A stretch of 6,681 nt of DNA from Elusimicrobiota bacterium (GTDB lineage Bacteria; Elusimicrobiota; Elusimicrobia; Elusimicrobiales; UBA9959), in assembly GCA_022703115.1 (NCBI GenBank), contig JAKLEK010000037.1:1-6681 (forward strand), written 5' to 3'. Below, piece after piece: positions 5,464 to 6,681 of this stretch. Numbering within the stretch: the stretch's first letter is position 1; each line of letters begins with the position of its first letter. Under the pieces are notes generated by a model that worked only from the letters and a program-made list of their open reading frames with translations, was not told the DNA's origin and searched no databases. Both the position numbers and the translations under genes were made by a program.

Positions 5464-5808
5464 ATGACAAAAAATCTGGGACACAGGAAACTTTCCAAGA
5501 CCGGTTCGCACAGGCGGGCCATGTTCTCCAACATGGCGACGAGCCTACTTCTCCACGAGAAGGTGACCACGACCCTGCCGAAGGCGAAAGAACTTCGCCG
5601 GGTGGTAGAAGGGGTCATCAACGACGCCAAGAAAGGCCGCTGGCTCCAGGTGCGCAGGGTGGTGCGGATCAAGACGGTGTATCACAAGGTGTTCGACGTT
5701 CTCGCCCCCAGGTATAAGACGCGTCCCGGAGGCTGCACCAGGATACTGAAGCTCGGGTGCCGCAAGGGAGACGCCTCGGAAGTGGCCCTGGTAAAATTGG
5801 TGGAGTAG
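5464..5808 (+). CDS. rplQ: Ribosomal protein bL17
   Basis: bL17 is a large-subunit protein near the peptide exit tunnel rim on the solvent side. The 114-residue product covers the family from end to end: GHRKLSKTGSHRRAMFSNMATSLLLHEKVTTTLPKAKELRRVVE, then VYHKVFDVLAPRYKTRPGG and TRILKLG, with RKGDASEVALVKLVE at the C-terminus. It is of the short bacterial type with no long C-terminal extension. The residue after PGG, usually Tyr, is Cys91, and a second cysteine is at 99; I read no function into this. A GAGGA site (5453-5457) lies six bases before the ATG. It is the last ribosomal gene of the cluster and is followed after 13 bases by mreB. Confidence 0.98.
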   Translation: MTKNLGHRKLSKTGSHRRAMFSNMATSLLLHEKVTTTLPKAKELRRVVEGVINDAKKGRWLQVRRVVRIKTVYHKVFDVLAPRYKTRPGGCTRILKLGCRKGDASEVALVKLVE

Positions 5809-5821
5809 TCCGGATAACGCG

Positions 5822-6681
5822 ATGTTCGACTATTTCTTCAGCCTGTTCTCCAACGACATAGGCATAGACCTAGGGACGGCCAATACCCTCGTCTACGTGA
5901 AGGGCAAGGGCATCGTTCTGCGCGAGCCGTCGGTCGTGGCGATAGACAAGAACCAGAGGAAAGTGCTCGCCGTGGGGTCCGAGGCCAAGCTGATGCTCGG
6001 GCGCACACCTTCCAATATAGTCGCGGTCCGGCCTCTGCGCAACGGAGTGATAGCCGATTTCGAAGTCACGCAGGAGATGATCAAGTATTTCATACGGAAA
6101 GTCCACAACAGGCGGAGTCTCCTGCACCCGCGGATAGTGATAGGCATCCCGTCCGGCATAACCGAAGTGGAGAAGCGCGCAGTGCAGGAGTCGGCGGAGC
6201 AGGCCGGCGCCAGGGAAGTGTACCTGATCGAGGAGCCTATGGCCGCCGCCATAGGCTCGGAACTGCCCGTATCAGAACCGCACGCCAGCATGATCTGCGA
6301 CATCGGCGGCGGCACCACCGAAGTGGCGGTCATTTCGCTCGGAGGGATGGTAGTGGCGAAGTCCCTGGACGTGGCGGGCGACGAAATGGACGACTGTATA
6401 GTGCAGTATTTCAGAAGGAAGCATAATCTGGTCATAGGCGAGACGACGGCGGAAGAGGTCAAGATACAGATAGGCTCGGTTTTTCCTTTGAAAGAAGAAA
6501 AGACCATAGAGGTCAAAGGCAGGGACCAGGCGAAAGGCTTGCCCAAAACCATTCTCGTTACCTCAGAGGAGATCAGACAGGCTCTGATGGAGCCGGTCCA
6601 GCTCATAGTGGACGTTATAAAGCAGGTTTTAGAAGAGACGCCGCCCGAACTTTCGTCGGACCTTGTCGACAGAGGCATGGT
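5822..6681 (+). CDS. mreB: Rod-shape-determining protein MreB (5' part, first 286 residues)
   Basis: MreB is the bacterial actin that forms membrane-bound filaments and directs the elongasome (MreCD, RodA, PBP2) in rod-shaped cells. It begins MFDYFFSLFSNDIGIDLGTANTL: a hydrophobic, aromatic N-terminal segment (1-10) suited to membrane binding, then phosphate loop 1 (IDLGTANT, 15-22). Further on come IVLREPSVVAID, LGRTPSNIVAVRPL, LIEEPMAAAIGSELPVSEPH (135-154), phosphate loop 2 (CDIGGGTTEVAV, 159-170), and PPELSSDLVDRGM at the window edge, just before the expected adenosine motif. About 60 residues are missing if it has the usual 340-350 length. The frame is open throughout. The ATG lies 13 bases after rplQ with only a weak GGA seven bases ahead, which suggests read-through expression from the ribosomal operon. 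mreC and rodA may lie downstream. Confidence 0.98.
   Translation, partial: MFDYFFSLFSNDIGIDLGTANTLVYVKGKGIVLREPSVVAIDKNQRKVLAVGSEAKLMLGRTPSNIVAVRPLRNGVIADFEVTQEMIKYFIRKVHNRRSLLHPRIVIGIPSGITEVEKRAVQESAEQAGAREVYLIEEPMAAAIGSELPVSEPHASMICDIGGGTTEVAVISLGGMVVAKSLDVAGDEMDDCIVQYFRRKHNLVIGETTAEEVKIQIGSVFPLKEEKTIEVKGRDQAKGLPKTILVTSEEIRQALMEPVQLIVDVIKQVLEETPPELSSDLVDRGM

Noticed and set aside
4471..5511. Long open frame of 346 codons on the - strand, antisense to rpoA
   Set aside because: It mirrors rpoA, whose protein is clearly conserved. The predicted antisense product is a low-complexity His/Leu/Gly/Arg-rich sequence of no recognisable family, typical of shadows in GC-rich DNA.

Overview
The window is about 6.7 kb of a GC-rich bacterial chromosome. 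It covers the distal half of the S10/spc/alpha ribosomal-protein supercluster and the first gene beyond it. All genes lie on the + strand, in the order secY (3' part), adk, map, infA, rpmJ, rpsM, rpsK, rpsD, rpoA, rplQ, mreB (5' part). Every coding region is a recognisable, intact housekeeping gene, apart from the two cut by the window edges. I see no RNA genes, insertion sequences, CRISPR arrays or phage genes, and no undescribed protein system.

Region by region: 1-783 encodes the C-terminal half of the SecY translocon channel. 784-928 is a 145-nt structured leader with a tandem heptamer repeat and competing stem-loops. adk and map overlap at 929-2328, giving nucleotide metabolism followed by N-terminal Met removal. 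An AT-rich gap at 2329-2387 carries a perfect TATAAT box just before infA, and infA has no visible Shine-Dalgarno sequence. rpmJ (37 codons) follows, then a second heptamer-bearing, structured gap (2739-2829). rpsM-rpsK-rpsD-rpoA-rplQ (2830-5808) form the alpha operon proper, with GC-rich hairpins in front of rpsD and rpoA. mreB starts 13 nt after rplQ and runs off the window.

The genes form one growth-linked unit. SecY inserts nascent proteins into the membrane. Met aminopeptidase trims nascent chains. IF1, bL36, uS13, uS11, uS4 and bL17 serve initiation and ribosome assembly. RpoA nucleates RNA polymerase, Adk balances adenylates, and MreB organises cell-wall elongation. By family knowledge uS4 is the usual autogenous repressor of this operon, so the structured gaps before rpsM and rpsD are natural places to look for its site.

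Organism: a rod-forming, didermic or related bacterium is plausible because of MreB. The secY-adk-map-infA-rpmJ order is shared by many phyla and excludes the E. coli arrangement, in which secY is followed by rpmJ. The combination of GC-rich coding sequence with heavy ATA (Ile) use, and mreB joined to rplQ, makes me think of an uncultured lineage such as Elusimicrobiota. That is a low-confidence guess from memory and not something the sequence proves.
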